Of a stretch of 34,564 nt of DNA, positions 7,265 through 15,236 are shown piece after piece. This DNA is from Lachnospiraceae bacterium. GTDB lineage: Bacteria > Bacillota > Clostridia > Lachnospirales > Lachnospiraceae. The position numbers and the translations under genes were made by a program. The notes below the pieces were generated by a model. That model did no database searches. It was not told the DNA's origin and saw only the letters and a list, made by a program, of their open reading frames with translations. Within the stretch, counting starts at the first letter, position 1, and each line of letters starts with the position of its first letter. The stretch spans positions 1 to 34,564 of the forward strand of contig WQST01000003.1 of NCBI GenBank assembly GCA_009787745.1, given 5' to 3'.

Positions 7265-7840
7265 TTACAAACGATGCCCTTCGTGATTTACGCGATGACC
7301 TTCATTATTGATGCGATGCCCTTCGGCATTCAAGCGATGACCTTCATGATTTACACGATGTCCTTCATGGTTAATATAATGTCCTGCGGCATTCATTTTA
7401 TAGCCGGCGGCGATTGCTTTATCGTGTTCATGATGTTTTGGGGTATCTTTTTCAAGATATTTAACCGATAACCATGTTCCGGTATGCGCTAATGCCCATT
7501 TTCCGTCAGGGCTTAATTCTTTAATTTCTACTAAGGTATTTTTCTTAAGTGTACCAACTTTGTGATGTGAAACGCCGGGTCCGGTTCGCTCGTTAAGTTT
7601 TGCGGCGTTGACACGGTACATAACTTTTGTGTTTGCTTCCAATTCATGCATAATTGGGTGATTGACACCCTCGTGATATTTCTTTGTATGAGCAGTTGCA
7701 TGATTAGTGGTGTGGTGTGTACCTTCATGTTTAACTGCTTCATGGGAAGCAGCGCTTACCGGAACTGCTAAATTTACGAATAACATTGCACCTGCTAAGA
7801 AAGAAGTGCAAAATTTCGCACAATTACTTGATTTAATCAT
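7265..7840 (-). CDS. Secreted SH3b-domain protein with histidine-rich heptad repeats
   Basis: 191 residues. Residues 1-30 form a signal peptide with the likely cleavage site VSA|AS. A His-rich stretch (about 33-62) follows. Residues about 73-131 form a bacterial SH3 domain (NERTGPGVSHHKVGTL and GKWALAHTGTWLSVKYL), a type that usually binds cell-wall peptides. The C-terminal residues 149-190 are six heptads of consensus (hydrophobic)-N-x-E-G-H-R. The protein holds about 30 histidines in all, so metal binding is plausible, but that is inference. It has a GGGAGG ribosome binding site, TTGACA about 80 bases upstream and its own terminator. I know no named protein with this layout. Confidence 0.85.
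   Translation of the reverse strand: MIKSSNCAKFCTSFLAGAMLFVNLAVPVSAASHEAVKHEGTHHTTNHATAHTKKYHEGVNHPIMHELEANTKVMYRVNAAKLNERTGPGVSHHKVGTLKKNTLVEIKELSPDGKWALAHTGTWLSVKYLEKDTPKHHEHDKAIAAGYKMNAAGHYINHEGHRVNHEGHRLNAEGHRINNEGHRVNHEGHRL
7271..7396 (-). repeat. Six tandem 21-bp units encoding the NxEGHR heptads
   Basis: The units code MNAAGHY, INHEGHR, VNHEGHR, LNAEGHR, INNEGHR and VNHEGHR. Near-identical 21-bp DNA units suggest recent slippage growth of the array. Confidence 0.9.
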
Positions 7841-7913
7841 TTTAGTCCTCCCTGAGTTTTAGTTAAATAAAAATATTCCTCATCAGTGATAAGAAATATT
7901 TTAATAATATTAT

Positions 7914-7960
7914 AATGTCAAATCTTGTTTTATTTATTCTCATAAACAAGATTTGACATT
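7914..7960 (-). repeat. Perfect 17-bp inverted repeat downstream of the GH94 gene
   Basis: AATGTCAAATCTTGTTT (7914-7930) pairs with AAACAAGATTTGACATT (7944-7960), 13-base loop. It lies just past the end of the cellobiose phosphorylase gene and probably ends its transcript, although no long T-run follows. The distal arm also supplies TTGACA on the minus strand, 17 bases before TATTTC, so it may form the -35 box of the SH3 gene. Confidence 0.65.
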
Positions 7961-7986
7961 AATTAGAAAAAATGAAATTAAATGTT

Positions 7987-10422
7987 TTATCCCATAATAA
8001 CTTCTACACGATACACTTCTTTTCCGCTAACATAAGGAATCACAAATCCATCAATCTTTTGCCCGTCAATAATGATTTCGCGAACACCCTTTTCAACATT
8101 ATCGGGATTCGATACATTAATATGATATGTACCTTCGCGGAAACTGCGGGTAACGGTGAAATCGCCGAATCCTTTCGGAATACAAGGATTGACCGAAAGT
8201 CCTTTATGGGTCGGATAAATACCCAGAATATACTGAGAAATATTAACGAAAGTCCAAGCAGCAGTTCCGGTCAGCCAGCTATTTTTGGCTTCGCCGTGAT
8301 ACTTGGCGTCGCGTCCGGCGATCATTTGCGCATATACATAAGGCTCGGTTCGGTGGACTTCGCTGATTTCTTCATTATATGCCGGAGAAGTCTTACGATA
8401 AACGGAAAAAGCCCGCTCGCCGCGTCCGATAACAGTTTCGGCTATTGAAACCCACGGATTGTTATGGCAGAAAATCCCGGCATTTTCTTTGTATCCGGGC
8501 GGATATGAAGAAACTTCACCCAGTTCAAGATGGTATTTCGTATAGGCAGGCTGTAAAATCATGATGCCGTACTCGGTATCCAATTTTTCCTTAACGGAAT
8601 CAAGCGCTTTTTCAGCCAAACCTTCCGCCACGCCGACTCCTGCAAGTGAGCAAAAACCTTGTGATTCAATAAAAATCCGGCCTTCTTCACATTCTTTGGA
8701 GCCGATTTTTTGTCCATATGCATCGTATGCGCGAATGAACCACTCGCCATCCCAGCCGTCCTTTAAAATCGCGGCTTGCATAATCTTAACTTCATTGCGC
8801 GCACGCGCGGCTTCGGCTTCATCGCCTAATAACTCAGCCAACTCGGCATATTCTTCACCGTACTTAACAAACATACCGGCGATGAAAACCGATTCCGCAA
8901 CAGGACCTTGGCTTGGACCAAAAGTTTGAAATGATTCACCGGGATGTTCAGAGAAGCAGTTCAGATTAAGGCAGTCATTCCAATCAGCGCGGCCAATCAG
9001 CGGCAGGGCATGAGGTCCCTTATTATTAATGGTATAATCAAGTGAACGTTTTAGGTGATCCATCAAAGGGGTGGCAATCGATTCATCATTATCAAACGGA
9101 ACCATCTCATGAAGGATGGAAGTATCGCCTGTTTCGCGGACATACGCACTAGTTCCGGCGATTAGCCATAATGGGTCGTCATTAAAACCGCTGCCGATAT
9201 CAGAGTTGCCCTTTTTCGTCAAAGGCTGATATTGATGATAGGCACTGCCGTCAGGGAATTGTGTTGAGGCAATATCGATAATTCTCTCGCGCGCCCGTTC
9301 AGGAATCAAATGAACGAAACCGAGCAGATCCTGACAAGAGTCCCTGAATCCCATCCCCCGACCGATACCGGATTCATAATAAGAAGCGCTCCTTGACATA
9401 TTGAAAGTCACCATGCATTGATATTGGTTCCAAATATTAACCATCCGATCAACTTTTTCATCGTTTGATTTGACATTATATTTACCTAACAAACTTTGCC
9501 AGTAGTTGTTTAAGTCGGTGAAAGCGCTATCGATATCAGCATCGGTTTGATATTTCTTAAGCATCGCGTATGCTTTATCTTTATTAATGATACCGTCAGC
9601 TTCCCATTTATTTTCTTTTTCGTTTTCGATATAACCCAGAACGAAGATGTAGGAACTTGTCTCACCCGGTGCAATCGTCAAATTAATCTGATGAGAAGCA
9701 ATAGGCGACCATCCGCTGGCTAGGTTATTCTTAAGCTGACCTTCTTCGACGGCGTGAGGGCATTCAGGACCGCGGTAAGCACCTAAGAACTCGTCGCGGA
9801 TAGTTTCAAAGCCATCAATCGGAGCATTCACAGCATAGACTGCATAGTGGTTGCGGCGTTCACGGTATTCAGTTTTGTGGAAAATTGCGGATTCGATGAC
9901 TTCGACTTCGCCGATGCTTAGATTGCGTTGGAAATTTTTCATATCATCATCAGCATTCCAGAGGCACCATTCAACGTAAGAGAAAAGGGAAATCGTTTTG
10001 GCACAAGCGGAGTTGTTGGTTATTTTTAGTTGGGTGACTTCACAGGTATCGTTCATGGGAACGAAGGTAAGAACCTCGGCTTTGATGTCATTTTTTTGCC
10101 CGCTGAAACGGCTGTAACCGATTCCGTGGCGGCATTCATAGCTGTCTAACGCTGTTTTCGTCGGTTGCCAGCCGGGGTTCCAGACCGTATCGCCGTCTTT
10201 TATGTAAATATATTTGCCGTTATTGTCGGCGGGGACATTATTGTACCTGTAGCGGGTCAAACGTAAAAGTTTGGCGTCCTTATAGAAGGTATAACCTCCG
10301 CAGGTGTTGGAAATCAAGCTGAAAAAATCATTACAGCCTAAGTAATTAATCCAGGGAAGTGGCGTTTGGGGCGTCGTTATGACATATTCACGGTTTGCGT
10401 CGTCAAAATATCCAAATTTCAT
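7987..10422 (-). CDS. Cellobiose phosphorylase, glycoside hydrolase family 94
   Basis: At 811 residues this equals the length of characterised clostridial cellobiose phosphorylases. It begins [21 protein letters not shown], with [18 protein letters not shown] and [20 protein letters not shown] typical of the family's N-terminal beta-sandwich. The (alpha/alpha)6 catalytic part includes [10 protein letters not shown], where the D480-W-N-D483 motif carries the general acid, and [12 protein letters not shown]. It splits cellobiose with phosphate into glucose 1-phosphate and glucose in the cytosol, saving ATP in cellulose users. There is no signal peptide. It has its own promoter and is divergent from tag-lacI; the LacI protein is a candidate regulator. 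Activity on cellobiose rather than another beta-glucoside is inferred from overall similarity. Confidence 0.92.
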   Translation of the reverse strand: MKFGYFDDANREYVITTPQTPLPWINYLGCNDFFSLISNTCGGYTFYKDAKLLRLTRYRYNNVPADNNGKYIYIKDGDTVWNPGWQPTKTALDSYECRHGIGYSRFSGQKNDIKAEVLTFVPMNDTCEVTQLKITNNSACAKTISLFSYVEWCLWNADDDMKNFQRNLSIGEVEVIESAIFHKTEYRERRNHYAVYAVNAPIDGFETIRDEFLGAYRGPECPHAVEEGQLKNNLASGWSPIASHQINLTIAPGETSSYIFVLGYIENEKENKWEADGIINKDKAYAMLKKYQTDADIDSAFTDLNNYWQSLLGKYNVKSNDEKVDRMVNIWNQYQCMVTFNMSRSASYYESGIGRGMGFRDSCQDLLGFVHLIPERARERIIDIASTQFPDGSAYHQYQPLTKKGNSDIGSGFNDDPLWLIAGTSAYVRETGDTSILHEMVPFDNDESIATPLMDHLKRSLDYTINNKGPHALPLIGRADWNDCLNLNCFSEHPGESFQTFGPSQGPVAESVFIAGMFVKYGEEYAELAELLGDEAEAARARNEVKIMQAAILKDGWDGEWFIRAYDAYGQKIGSKECEEGRIFIESQGFCSLAGVGVAEGLAEKALDSVKEKLDTEYGIMILQPAYTKYHLELGEVSSYPPGYKENAGIFCHNNPWVSIAETVIGRGERAFSVYRKTSPAYNEEISEVHRTEPYVYAQMIAGRDAKYHGEAKNSWLTGTAAWTFVNISQYILGIYPTHKGLSVNPCIPKGFGDFTVTRSFREGTYHINVSNPDNVEKGVREIIIDGQKIDGFVIPYVSGKEVYRVEVIMG

Positions 10423-10445
10423 AGGTTTACTCCTCTCATGGTTAC

Positions 10446-10493
10446 AGCTAAAACGATTAAGTAAATTATATTAAATATTTATGATAAATGCAA
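10446..10493 (-). promoter_or_regulatory. Promoter of the GH94 gene with a possible LacI-type operator
   Basis: On the minus strand TTGCAT (10493-10488), 17 bases, TATAAT (10470-10465). Just downstream, near the expected start site, is a TAATCGTTTTA segment (10450-10460 region) with the central CG typical of LacI/GalR operators, though imperfectly symmetric. Confidence 0.6.
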
Positions 10494-10498
10494 GTTGA

Positions 10499-10591
10499 AA
10501 TCATGATATAATGACGTTAGTCATTATATCGGCGCGGCTTTAGTGCGCATCCCCCAGAGGGCATGATTTCTGAAGGAATCATGATATAATG
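10499..10591. repeat. REP/MITE-like palindromic intergenic element, copy 1
   Basis: The element starts and ends with AATCATGATATAATG (10499-10513 and 10577-10591, period 78). Inside are an 11-bp palindrome GATATAATGAC-GTTA-GTCATTATATC (10505-10530), a GCGC-rich segment and a CATGATT/AATCATG pair. A second locus is at 21481. Each flank contains TGATATAAT, an extended -10 motif; the distal one lies about 35 bases before the tag start and may be its promoter. Confidence 0.8.
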
Positions 10592-10621
10592 TTCTAGACA
10601 ACAACTGTGAGGGAGGATAAA

Positions 10622-11203
10622 ATGAGCGAAATATTCAGATGCTTTGGAAACACCGAATTGTATGCAGATTACCACGATAACGAATGGGGCAGACCTGTTC
10701 ATGATGATAATAAGCTTTTCGAAATGCTGATCTTGGAGGGAGCGCAGGCAGGGCTTTCTTGGGAAACGGTACTAAAAAAGCGGGAAGCATACCGTGAAGC
10801 CTTCGATGGGTTCGACCCTAAGAAAGTCGCCTTATACGACGATGCTAAGAGAGCGGAACTACTGGCGAACCCGGGTATTATTCGTAACCGCCTAAAAATT
10901 AACGCCGCGATTATAAATGCCGAATTGTTTCTTGAAATCGTCAAAAAATACGGGAGTTTTGACAGTTTCATATGGGCTTATGTGAATAACGAGCCGATTG
11001 TCGGGCATTGGGAAAGCTTTGATTACATGCCGATTACGACCGAAATATCCGATAAAATAAGTAAAGATCTCAAAAAAATGGGTTTTAAATTCGTAGGTTC
11101 AACGATTATTTATTCATTTATGCAAGCCGTCGGGATGGTAAATGACCATCTAAAACCATGTTTTGTGTATCAACAAATAATAACGGAGGAGTCGGATTCA
11201 TGA
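10622..11203 (+). CDS. tag: DNA-3-methyladenine glycosylase I
   Basis: 193 residues. The E. coli Tag zinc ligands (Cys4, His17, His175, Cys179) correspond to Cys7, His18, His176 and Cys180 here (FRCFG, YHDNEWG, NDHLKPCF). The catalytic Glu is E39 in LILEGAQAGLSW. It removes 3-methyladenine from alkylated DNA, the first step of base excision repair. The start at 10622 is chosen because GGGAGGATAAA precedes it; an in-frame ATG at 10607 has no site. Its stop overlaps the lacI-family start by ATGA, so both are made from one transcript. Confidence 0.95.
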   Translation: MSEIFRCFGNTELYADYHDNEWGRPVHDDNKLFEMLILEGAQAGLSWETVLKKREAYREAFDGFDPKKVALYDDAKRAELLANPGIIRNRLKINAAIINAELFLEIVKKYGSFDSFIWAYVNNEPIVGHWESFDYMPITTEISDKISKDLKKMGFKFVGSTIIYSFMQAVGMVNDHLKPCFVYQQIITEESDS

Positions 11204-12210
11204 CATCTATGAAAGATATCGCCGCCGCTTGCGGAGTTTCAATAGCAACAGTGAGCAAAGCTCTAAACGGGCATCACGATATCGGCGAGAAAACACGCGC
11301 CAGGATTAGGAAAGCCGCCGAAGAAATGGGTTACTCGCCTAATTCCTTTGCCAGCGCCCTAAAAACCAGAAAAAGCTATAATGTCGGTGTCCTTTTCGTT
11401 GATGAAGATGGTTCGGGGCTTACCCACGATCATTTTTCGCGGATTCTTGATAGTGTTAAAGTTTCTGTTGAATCAAATGGCTACGACTTGACATTTCTCA
11501 ACTGTAATAAGAATCGTGAAAAACGGCGTTCATATTTAAACCATACCCGCTATCGCGGTTTGGAAGGGATAATCATTGCTTGTATCGACTTTTCCGACCC
11601 CGAAGTAGCGGAGTTGATTGAAAGTGAAATTCCCGTAGTTACGATTGATTGCCTTTTCGATAATACGATGTGCGTCATGACCAATCAAGCTAAGGGTATG
11701 CGCGATCTGATGAATTATATCTATGAAATGGGGCATCGCCGTATTGCATATATTCATGGTACTGATTCGGCGGTCACACAGAGCCGCCTTAATGGATTTT
11801 ACCAAACAATCGAAGAACTTAAGCTTACGGTACCGAAAGAATATATCCGTGAAGTCGCCTATCGTGATAAGGGTGAGACTGAGCGCCTGACCAAAGAGCT
11901 ATTAAATCTCGAAACCCCTCCTACTTGTATTCTTTATCCCGATGATTATGCATCGTTTGGCGGAATAAAGGCGATTAAAGAAATGGGTTTAAAAATTCCT
12001 GAAGATATTTCGATTGCAGGTTATGATGGTATTGTGATTAGCCGTTTAATGGAACCGCAGCTGACAACGATCGATCAGGATGCGGAAAAAATAGGGCGCT
12101 GTGCAGGTGATGCGCTGATAAAGATTATCGAAAACCCGAAAACGACGATAATTGAAACAATTCGGGTTGACGGAAATTTAGTTATCGGTAATTCAGTTGG
12201 GAAAATCTAA
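11200..12210 (+). CDS. LacI/GalR family transcriptional regulator
   Basis: 336 residues. The N-terminal helix-turn-helix (MKDIAAACGVSIATVSKALNG) and hinge region (EEMGYSPNSFASALKT) are typical of LacI/GalR, followed by a periplasmic-binding-protein-like effector domain (VGVLFVDED... to ...PQLTTIDQDAEKIG). It should bind a sugar or related effector and repress sugar-use genes. It starts inside the tag stop (ATGA), with GGAGGA nine bases upstream. The nearest sugar gene is the divergent GH94 cellobiose phosphorylase, a sensible target, but the pairing is inference. Confidence 0.93.
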   Translation: MTSMKDIAAACGVSIATVSKALNGHHDIGEKTRARIRKAAEEMGYSPNSFASALKTRKSYNVGVLFVDEDGSGLTHDHFSRILDSVKVSVESNGYDLTFLNCNKNREKRRSYLNHTRYRGLEGIIIACIDFSDPEVAELIESEIPVVTIDCLFDNTMCVMTNQAKGMRDLMNYIYEMGHRRIAYIHGTDSAVTQSRLNGFYQTIEELKLTVPKEYIREVAYRDKGETERLTKELLNLETPPTCILYPDDYASFGGIKAIKEMGLKIPEDISIAGYDGIVISRLMEPQLTTIDQDAEKIGRCAGDALIKIIENPKTTIIETIRVDGNLVIGNSVGKI

Positions 12211-12226
12211 ATTACTTTCTCATAGA

Positions 12227-12251
12227 AGTGCCGCCGCCCGCGGCACTTTTT
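12227..12251 (+). terminator. Rho-independent terminator of tag-lacI
   Basis: AGTGCCGC pairs with GCGGCACT around a five-base loop, followed by a T-run. Confidence 0.92.
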
Positions 12252-12268
12252 CGGCTTCCGTAAACAGT

Positions 12269-12301
12269 GTAATAGCCGATAGAGGGGCTATCGGCTATTA
12301 C
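12269..12301. repeat. Perfect 14-bp hairpin
   Basis: GTAATAGCCGATAG pairs with CTATCGGCTATTAC around AGGGG. No T-run follows, so it is not a standard terminator; it sits 18 bases after one. Role unknown. Confidence 0.7.
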
Positions 12302-12685
12302 GAGGGGAGTATAAATAATTAATATAAGGGTCCCTTGTAAGCAGAGATGATGAAGGGGTATCACTGCTTACTCTCCAAGTATATTACATTATATAACAAA
12401 AAGCAATGCAACAATTTGACAAATTAAGCGGGGTTTAATGTAAAAAATATGTGCATATTTGCCACAAAGGAATCCTCATTTAGTAAATTATCACGAATTT
12501 CATGCCTAATAAATGTATTTTATGTATTACCATAGATATCTATTGTAACAAAAAAGCAAGCACAATCCGTAAAAATTAAAGCAATCAAGATTTTAAGCAA
12601 AAATTTTGCAGATTATGTATATTTTGCTTTAAATGAGAAATAATACAAATGTAGCAAAATTAAAACCTGTATAGGAGGAACTAAA
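12302..12685. other. Intergenic region with one further hairpin
   Basis: No gene is seen. Near the left end GTAAGCAG (about 12337-12344) pairs with CTGCTTAC around an 18-20 base loop. The rest is AT-rich (with many A-runs) and must hold the promoter of the following small gene, but I cannot place a convincing sigma-A box pair; a sporulation sigma factor is possible. Confidence 0.5.
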
Positions 12686-12802
12686 ATGTCCAAGAACGAT
12701 TATAATCAGAGCGAAAACAACAGCAAGAACAACCAGGATAAGAATTCGAAGAACAACTCAAGAAACAATAGTTCAAGTTCGAGCAGCAGCAAAAGCGAGT
12801 AA
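12686..12802 (+). CDS. Small Asn/Ser/Lys-rich hydrophilic protein, 38 residues
   Basis: The peptide begins MSKNDYNQSENNSKNNQDK and ends in seven serines followed by KSE. Only Asn, Ser, Lys, Glu, Asp, Gln, Arg and one Tyr occur, with no hydrophobic core, so it is probably disordered. AGGAGG lies eight bases upstream and a T-rich terminator 21 bases downstream, which makes a real, separately transcribed gene likely. Comparable tiny hydrophilic proteins in clostridia are often spore-associated; here that is only a guess. Confidence 0.7.
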   Translation: MSKNDYNQSENNSKNNQDKNSKNNSRNNSSSSSSSKSE

Positions 12803-12823
12803 GTTACGTAGTATGAAACAAAA

Positions 12824-12848
12824 GGGGCGCCGCAAGGCGTCTCTTTTT
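12824..12848 (+). terminator. Rho-independent terminator
   Basis: GGGGCGCC pairs with GGCGTCTC (8 bp, two G-T) around GCAA, followed by TTTTT. Confidence 0.88.
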
Positions 12849-12860
12849 ATGTAATTAAAC

Positions 12861-12889
12861 TTGAAAATAATTTTTTGGTAAGCTATAAT
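12861..12889 (+). promoter_or_regulatory. Sigma-A promoter giving a leaderless transcript
   Basis: TTGAAA (12861-12866), 17 bases, TATAAT (12884-12889). Only seven bases separate the -10 box from the ATG of the methyltransferase gene, so transcription should begin at or next to the start codon. No ribosome binding site exists. Confidence 0.8.
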
Positions 12890-12896
12890 CATAGTT

Positions 12897-14045
12897 ATGA
12901 AAAGATACGAATTGATTGTTCCATGCCATTTTGGTTTAGAGACAGTCTTAAAAAGAGAAATCATTGATTTGGGTTATGATGTAACGGAAGTAAATGACGG
13001 ACGTGTCACATTTATCGGAGATGCCGAAGCAATTTGCCGGGCAAATATTTTTTTGCGGACAGCAGAGCGCGTTTTAATTAAAGTAACTTCTTTTCGGGCA
13101 GAAACTTTCGAAGAATTATTTCAGGGAACTAAGGCGGTAGGATGGGACGAATTTATCCCGGCGGATGGGAAATTCTACGTAACTAAGGCGGCCGGAATTA
13201 AAAGTAAACTCTTTAGTTCCTCTGATATTCAGTCAATCGTCAAAAAGGCCATTGTCGAGCGCTTAAAAGAATCCTATCATATAGAGTGGTTTAAAGAAGA
13301 CGGGGCGGCATATCCGTTGCGCGTTTTTATTTTGAAAGATGAAGTGACGATCAGCTTGGATACGACCGGTGAATCACTGCATAAACGCGGTTATCGTAAA
13401 TTGACCGCAAAGGCTCCGATTGCCGAAAATTTGGCGGCGTCACTAATTTTACTGACGCCCTGGAAAAGCGAGCGGATTTTAGTTGACCCTTTCTGCGGAA
13501 GTGGTACTATCCCGATTGAAGCGGCACTTATCGCCGCCGGAATCGCCCCGGGGGTTTCACGGACATTTACCGCCGTGGATTGGCCTAATCTTGTTCCTGT
13601 AAAGGAATGGCACGATATCCGTGAGGAAGCAAAAGAAGATGAGGATTTAACGGTCGAAACAGATATCCAAGCCTATGATATTGACGAAAAAATAATCGCC
13701 GCGGCACGTGAAAACGCGCGTTTAGCAGGGGTGGAAAAGCTTATTCATTTTCAAAAACGCGGTATTGATCAACTCCGCCACCCGAAGAAGTACGGTTTCA
13801 TTATCACGAATCCGCCATACGGTGAGCGAATCGAGGATAAAGAAAATCTTCCGGATATATATAAAAATTTGGGGAAACAATTTAAAAATCTTGATGCCTG
13901 GTCACTTTACATGATTACGGCTTATGAAGAAGCGGAGCGTGACATGAAATGTAAAGCAGAGAAAAACCGCAAGATTTATAATGGGATGATGAAAACATAT
14001 TTTTACCAATTTCCCGGTCCCAAACCGCCGAAAAGAGTAGTATAG
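12897..14045 (+). CDS. THUMP-domain class I rRNA methyltransferase, RlmL/YpsC-like
   Basis: 382 residues. The N-terminal part (KRYELIVPCHFGLETVLKRE) and following THUMP region bind RNA; the C-terminal Rossmann fold carries the SAM motif DPFCGSGTIPIEAA (from residue 197) and the catalytic NPPYGER (305-311), typical of N2-guanine methyltransferases acting on 23S rRNA (m2G2445 in E. coli RlmL). It lacks the RlmK half of the E. coli fusion, as usual in Bacillota. The gene heads an operon with the amidase-like, rdgB and yfcE genes. Its start lies seven bases after the -10 box, so it is probably translated from a leaderless mRNA. Confidence 0.92.
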   Translation: MKRYELIVPCHFGLETVLKREIIDLGYDVTEVNDGRVTFIGDAEAICRANIFLRTAERVLIKVTSFRAETFEELFQGTKAVGWDEFIPADGKFYVTKAAGIKSKLFSSSDIQSIVKKAIVERLKESYHIEWFKEDGAAYPLRVFILKDEVTISLDTTGESLHKRGYRKLTAKAPIAENLAASLILLTPWKSERILVDPFCGSGTIPIEAALIAAGIAPGVSRTFTAVDWPNLVPVKEWHDIREEAKEDEDLTVETDIQAYDIDEKIIAAARENARLAGVEKLIHFQKRGIDQLRHPKKYGFIITNPPYGERIEDKENLPDIYKNLGKQFKNLDAWSLYMITAYEEAERDMKCKAEKNRKIYNGMMKTYFYQFPGPKPPKRVV

Positions 14046-14057
14046 CATGGGAAGGTT

Positions 14058-15206
14058 ATGATGAATCAAAAACTGGTAAAAAAAACAGCTGTATTTAGTT
14101 TGCTTTATTCTGTTATCGTAATGGCAGCAGTATTTTTTGTAATGGAGAACAGAGTTATTTTCGCAGAAAATCGCCACGGTGATTATGCGGCGGAACTTGC
14201 TTTAAATGATATCGAAACAGAAATTCCCGATTTTGATATCCTGATTGATGATATTCATAATCAGGAAACGATACCCCGAACAGAAGGTCTGGATTCCGAA
14301 AATGATTTAAACAGTGATGCGGGTTTAAGTAGTTCGCTTATTTTTGAACTTGGAAGCGCGAACACTAATTTTTTGATTATTCCGCTCCCGCCCGGGACGA
14401 ATACTAATGACATTACGATTGAAAACCATTACCTTAATGAAGAGATGTGGATATTCATTAAAAATGCCGACGAAGATTTTTATGCTAACAACGTTATCTC
14501 CGGAAACCGGAAAAATATTACTTCGGGATTTTATGAAGGTACTGATAATGATGTTATTCTTAAATTTGCTTTGAACAATATTTATGAGTACCGTAGTATT
14601 ATGGAGGAAGAGACGATTTATGTGGAATTTGTCCCGCCTCGTGAAATGTACGACCGGATTGTTGTTATTGACCCGGCTTTCGGCGGAAGTGATTTCGGGA
14701 TTATCGCGAATGATCTGAACGAAAAAGACGTCACCTTAAATATTGCTCTTAAATTAAAGGAATTATTGGATCAAACCGATATCAAAGTTTATTTTACCCG
14801 CCTATTGGATAATAACTTGAATGAAGATAAGCGTGTCCGTGTTGCGAATAACACAAGAGCCGATATGCTCATTAGAATCGAATGCGATGGTGATGATGAC
14901 AGCCTTTTGAATGGCACGACCGCGATTTATAATGAAAACTTTTTTATTCCCCATTTCGGTAATGTTGAACTTGCGAATATTTTGGAAAAAGAAGTTGTCC
15001 TAAGTATTAGGGGAAAGGCGATTGGTTTAAAGCCCGCTTCGCAGACGGATTCAGTAATAGCTAATGCGACGGTTCCGGCGGCGGCGATTAGAGTCGGCTA
15101 TTTAACTAATGCTCAGGAAGCAATTTTGCTTAATAGAGAAGATTATATAGAAAAAGTTGCTGCGGGGATTTATAATGCGATTTTTGCGGCTTATGAAATG
15201 TATTAG
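14058..15206 (+). CDS. Membrane-anchored Amidase_3-fold protein with a degenerate active site
   Basis: 382 residues. One hydrophobic segment (about 10-36) anchors or exports it; an acidic linker and a beta-rich AMIN-like region follow (about 90-195). The C-terminal domain (about 199-382) aligns with N-acetylmuramoyl-L-alanine amidases: IVVIDPAFGGSDFG corresponds to VIDPGHGGxDxG, NEKDVTLNIA to the Glu-ligand motif, ADMLIRIECDG to ADLFISIHANA, and AAIRVGYLTN to VLVExGFLSN. Two zinc histidines are replaced (F208 and E275) and the catalytic Glu becomes Arg; only E222 remains. It should therefore bind wall or a partner without cutting. It starts 12 bases after the methyltransferase gene and is followed by rdgB. 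Confidence 0.82.
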   Translation: MMNQKLVKKTAVFSLLYSVIVMAAVFFVMENRVIFAENRHGDYAAELALNDIETEIPDFDILIDDIHNQETIPRTEGLDSENDLNSDAGLSSSLIFELGSANTNFLIIPLPPGTNTNDITIENHYLNEEMWIFIKNADEDFYANNVISGNRKNITSGFYEGTDNDVILKFALNNIYEYRSIMEEETIYVEFVPPREMYDRIVVIDPAFGGSDFGIIANDLNEKDVTLNIALKLKELLDQTDIKVYFTRLLDNNLNEDKRVRVANNTRADMLIRIECDGDDDSLLNGTTAIYNENFFIPHFGNVELANILEKEVVLSIRGKAIGLKPASQTDSVIANATVPAAAIRVGYLTNAQEAILLNREDYIEKVAAGIYNAIFAAYEMY

Positions 15207-15236
15207 TATTTGGTACATAATTCAGGGAGAAAAGAT

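Noticed and set aside
12302-12685. Riboswitch in the gap before the 38-aa gene
   Set aside because: Only simple hairpins are seen; no known aptamer consensus is recognised and the second part is plain AT-rich sequence.
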